Positions 61,040 through 64,000 of a stretch of 64,000 nucleotides of DNA are shown here, one piece after another. The DNA comes from CAZJOD01 sp964547525. GTDB taxonomy: Bacteria; Bacillota; Clostridia; JAAYHZ01. The stretch lies in the NCBI GenBank assembly GCA_964547525.1, contig CAZJOD010000002.1, forward strand, positions 6,338 to 70,337. Reading direction: 5' to 3'. The notes under the pieces were generated by a model. The model was not told the DNA's origin and did not search any database. It saw only the letters and a program-made list of their open reading frames with translations. Each line of letters starts with the position of its first letter. Within the stretch, counting starts at the first letter, position 1. Position numbers and translations under genes: made by a program.

Positions 61040-61426
61040 ATTTGCACCTCTACTATTTGAAAATTTATATCAAAGCTTATCTATTTCTAATAAATATCAT
61101 AAGAATAATCAAGTGAACACAATGTATTTTAATGGATTTTAGTAATTTAATATATGATTTAATAAATTAATTATACCATATACATTTAATCTTGGGATGA
61201 TTGTCCGGAAATTTATATCTCCTGTTAAGTTAACGATTTATCTATAGGGGTACCGGTGAATATTTCATCAAAATAGGATGTATATATATCTTACTTTAAC
61301 TACAAATAAAATGTAAATAATGATTTCTTATGTTTGATATAATATCAATAAGGTCAGATGCATTCCTAATTAAGGATTGAAAACACTTTTGATTGCTTTG
61401 AGGAATAAGACATCTCTAATATATTT
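61040..61426. other. Gene-free intergenic region
   Basis: AT-rich sequence upstream of the solute-binding gene and downstream of the PHP gene. I see no gene, clear promoter or strong terminator. TCCTAATTAAGGA near 61365-61377 is an imperfect palindrome without a T-run. Confidence 0.5.
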
Positions 61427-63676
61427 TCAATTTATACTAACCCAAATGGGGCTTGACCATGCATGTGGTCCGAAAGCAGGAGCTATATTACTTTTATACT
61501 TTTTCCAAGGAGTATCCGTTTCTACGAAAACAGTATAAAAATGTTTTCCTTTTGTTTCAGAATTATCATTTACATCTGTTATAAAAAAATTACTCGATAC
61601 TTGGAACACTCTTAAAGGTTCACCGTTTTTATATAAAACCACTTGTTTTATTGTATGGGGAGAATCGATACTAATATGAATGTCTATAGCTTTTTCGGCT
61701 TGGACAATCCCACCCATAAAGGTATTGTTAATAGAAAATTCTATTATACATAGATTTCCGTCGGTTGCAAAACACCTTCTATTTTGTAACGCTTCAATCA
61801 ATGCTTCTAATGTTAAATCCCTTGCATATATACCTGTTAGAGATCCACCGTATCCGGGATTTCTTCTATGATTATCTGATCCGCCTATAAAGCCGAAAAT
61901 GCGGCCTTTTTTTAAATGATTGTATATATTAGTTGAATCCATTATATATTGTGCCCAACCTGAACATACTTCGGCATTAGCAACCTCATTCAAATGGTCA
62001 TGTAGTGTCCATTCCGCATGATGCGGATGCAAGAGGGCACAATTTTCGTTAGCGTAGTGATCGAGTTTAACCATGACATCGTCTGTTTGATGTGTATATC
62101 TGATTATCGCTTTGTCGTAATCTCTAAACAATACCGAACGATGATTTCGTGTACCGTCCGATTCGACGCAAGTCCATTCAAAACCCGGTATGAACACTAT
62201 TTGTCCATTTTTTGTATACCGTTTTGAAAACGCTTGACCTGTTATTCTCTCATCTTCTGTTAAAGCCAAATAGCAATCGTCATTGTCTTGAATCGCACAA
62301 AAATCCAATCCCGCAATATCTTCGGCATATTTTATTATCTCGTCGATTTCGCCTTCGGCATCGGCGGAAAGTACACTATGAACATGAAGATCTCCCCAAT
62401 ATAATGTATATTCTACACCACAATCCATGATAGTTTTTCTTTTTGTTCGGTTAATTTTTTTGGGGATGAAAGTTCTCCATTTTTCAATGGGTTCTGTTCT
62501 CAAAGGACCGGTTAAAAGTTTTATATTTCCCACCACAAAATCTATGTGAGATACACAATGGTTTTCTCGGGCGATAACCGTGCACTGGTTTTTATCGATA
62601 TGCATAGCAGAATCAATTTCATATAGACGTTTGCCTTCATGAAAACACATTTCATAGGACCATTTCAAGCCGTCCCATATTCGTCCGCATAAAGTTCCCG
62701 AAGTCACTAAAGTACCGCCGTTCCACAAGGATTTTCTCTCCCACATCAAACATAATTCGCCTGTAATTAATATTTTCAATATCGGATATCGTCTTCTTCC
62801 CAGATATCCCCATACTTGGTCTTTAGGGGTCAAGCCCCATGACAAATCGGCAATAGCTCCGGTTTTATCATCACATAGGTTATATATCGAACCGCTTTGA
62901 TCAATCATTACCACTTCTATTATATTTTTCTGATCGACTACATTATAGTCGTTTATAATATCAAAGGTAGTCAGCCATGCCACATAGATCCGCCCTTGAT
63001 AATCGGCTACCGCCACAGGTTTGATTCTGCGTCCCGGCGAAACGCCAAAATCCGTTCTATTGATAATCTCATTGTTTTTCACAAAACAACCGCAAACAGT
63101 ATACCCGGTGTCACTTTGATAGCTATCCCAAACTACATATATTAAATCACCCTTTACACTAATGATTCGAGGTCGCATACATTCAACATCTTCTCCGGAT
63201 ACAATAACCGGTTCGGAAACTTTATTGTTGTCTATAACCCGATAAACAATACGTCTTTTATCATCATTCAAATGTGAATAGACCACTAAAAGTTTTCCGG
63301 TTTGGTCTATTGTGATATCGGGATCAGCATCAAAAATGCCCATGCTGATTAGAACCGGTTTCTCGTGGTAGTTGTTTTTAATTACCGCCTTATAAATATA
63401 TGTACAATCATTCGTTTTTATTGACCATACAGCTACAAACGATCCTGATGATCGTGTTATAACACGGGGAGAAGAACATGCATTTTCGGTTTTAAATAGC
63501 AACTTTGTGTCGTCAGGTAGTCCTGATTTGATGATTCGATAATATATAACTTCGTACTCGCCTTCAAAACTCGACCATACACAACAAAGAGTTCCCGATT
63601 CATCTGATGCGACAGCAGCTTGCCGATCTTGATAATAGCCTTCTCGCTTTGATATGTTTATCCATGTTTCATTCAT
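61427..63676 (-). CDS. Beta-propeller-like protein fused to a PHP-type phosphoesterase (DUF3604-like)
   Basis: A 749-residue protein. Residues about 15-400 consist of repeated strands with SxDGxxxVVWSS-like blades (SDESGTLCCVWSSFEGEYEV; DQTGKLLVVYSHL; KGDLIYVVWDSYQS; DYQGRIYVAWLTTF), a sialidase-like or WD-type propeller. From about residue 425 comes YWGDLHVHSVLSADAEGEID, the PHP metal motif, then HPHHAEWTLHDH and GFIGGSDNHRRNPG. This matches DUF3604/PHP-domain phosphoesterases. No signal peptide. ATG 63676 has GAGG about 10 bases upstream; GTG 63697 is an alternative. Confidence 0.75.
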   Translation of the reverse strand: MNETWINISKREGYYQDRQAAVASDESGTLCCVWSSFEGEYEVIYYRIIKSGLPDDTKLLFKTENACSSPRVITRSSGSFVAVWSIKTNDCTYIYKAVIKNNYHEKPVLISMGIFDADPDITIDQTGKLLVVYSHLNDDKRRIVYRVIDNNKVSEPVIVSGEDVECMRPRIISVKGDLIYVVWDSYQSDTGYTVCGCFVKNNEIINRTDFGVSPGRRIKPVAVADYQGRIYVAWLTTFDIINDYNVVDQKNIIEVVMIDQSGSIYNLCDDKTGAIADLSWGLTPKDQVWGYLGRRRYPILKILITGELCLMWERKSLWNGGTLVTSGTLCGRIWDGLKWSYEMCFHEGKRLYEIDSAMHIDKNQCTVIARENHCVSHIDFVVGNIKLLTGPLRTEPIEKWRTFIPKKINRTKRKTIMDCGVEYTLYWGDLHVHSVLSADAEGEIDEIIKYAEDIAGLDFCAIQDNDDCYLALTEDERITGQAFSKRYTKNGQIVFIPGFEWTCVESDGTRNHRSVLFRDYDKAIIRYTHQTDDVMVKLDHYANENCALLHPHHAEWTLHDHLNEVANAEVCSGWAQYIMDSTNIYNHLKKGRIFGFIGGSDNHRRNPGYGGSLTGIYARDLTLEALIEALQNRRCFATDGNLCIIEFSINNTFMGGIVQAEKAIDIHISIDSPHTIKQVVLYKNGEPLRVFQVSSNFFITDVNDNSETKGKHFYTVFVETDTPWKKYKSNIAPAFGPHAWSSPIWVSIN

Positions 63677-64000
63677 AGAGATATTCCTCTTTCCCACACA
63701 ACTTCAACTAAAAAATTCAACTAGGAAGAATGTCTATTTGTTTAAACTATATTATATCATTTAAGATTATAAATGTCGCTTATAATAAATTTATATGGCT
63801 TCTCCATAAACAATTTGCAGGTGGAAAGCTTTATTCGGTATAGCTTATCCTGCTTTCACCCATTGACGATCTTAATGACATCAATATATATTTCTTCCTG
63901 CGACGAATGAAAGGTAGAAGATAGTAAGCGTTTAAAGGTTATTTCACTTTAATGTTCTTTTCTTATGATTTAAGTTTCATTGTGATTACTTTTCAATAAC
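63677..64000 (-). promoter_or_regulatory. Upstream region of the PHP gene with promoter
   Basis: Minus-strand TATAAT (complement of 63751-63756) with GCGACA (complement of 63774-63779) 17 bases upstream could drive the PHP-domain gene. The bases from 63780 to 64000 contain no recognisable gene. Confidence 0.5.

Overview
The window is a stretch of chromosome from a low-G+C, anaerobic, probably spore-forming member of the Clostridia (Firmicutes). The evidence is the spc/alpha ribosomal operon order, a zinc-type S4, AT-rich intergenic DNA with strong AGGAGG ribosome binding sites and sigma-A promoters, a flavodiiron NO/O2 reductase, a membrane pyrophosphatase, SpoIID-like and SleL-like (LysM plus GH18) proteins, and the Firmicutes cluster decarboxylase-tmk-darA-holB-ricT. 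No phage, insertion sequence or CRISPR array was seen.

Layout. 0-6.9 kb: end of the ribosomal super-operon (rpsE, rpmD, rplO, secY, adk, KOW protein, infA, rpmJ, rpsM, rpsK, rpsD, rpoA, rplQ), lacking map, with a structured RNA element before rpsM. 7-12.4 kb: tRNA-Leu(GAG), a DUF2892 membrane protein, then a SpoIID-like protein, queA, tgt and yajC. 12.4-12.6 kb: a tandem 80-bp two-hairpin repeat with a diverged copy at 7.2 kb. 12.6-18 kb: a small membrane protein divergent from glpK with paired operator-like palindromes, a DUF1461 protein, and hppA behind a long structured leader. 18.4-23.6 kb: ROK glucokinase, a ROK-like protein, a PIG-L deacetylase, truA, rplM, rpsI. 23.9-31.5 kb: a small membrane protein, the FprA flavodiiron protein under a perfect 16-bp palindrome, an amidohydrolase, tsaE-tsaB-rimI, uvrC and a phosphoesterase. 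31.6-42.7 kb: tig-clpP-clpX, uppP, tsaD ending in DnaA-box-like sites, an Mrp ATPase, a thioesterase, a lipoprotein, bifunctional nnr, and a MazEF-type toxin-antitoxin pair. 42.8-53.7 kb: exported and membrane proteins of unknown role, birA, an Asn-rich protein, the decarboxylase-tmk-darA-holB-ricT operon, and MATE and AEC transporters. 53.8-64 kb: an accessory end with SleL-like hydrolase, then a decaying catabolic island.

How the genes work together. Most of the window is housekeeping: translation (ribosomal proteins, infA, rpoA, queA/tgt, truA, t6A synthesis by tsaB/D/E), protein export and quality control (secY, yajC, tig, clpXP), DNA metabolism (uvrC, tmk, holB), cofactor repair (nnr) and cell-wall lipid recycling (uppP). 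The part least explained by known biology is non-coding: the 80-bp repeats, leader structures before rpsM, hppA and the toxin-antitoxin operon, and operator pairs. The 55.4-59.2 kb segment holds a run of broken genes (Gfo/Idh oxidoreductase, ROK repressor, amidohydrolase, an unidentified family) around an intact C45 acyltransferase, a solute-binding lipoprotein without permeases, and a beta-propeller/PHP phosphoesterase fusion, which reads as an acquired sugar or glycoconjugate locus under decay.

Limits: all calls come from reading the sequence. No homology search, folding program or composition statistics was run, and RNA structures and promoters were matched by eye.
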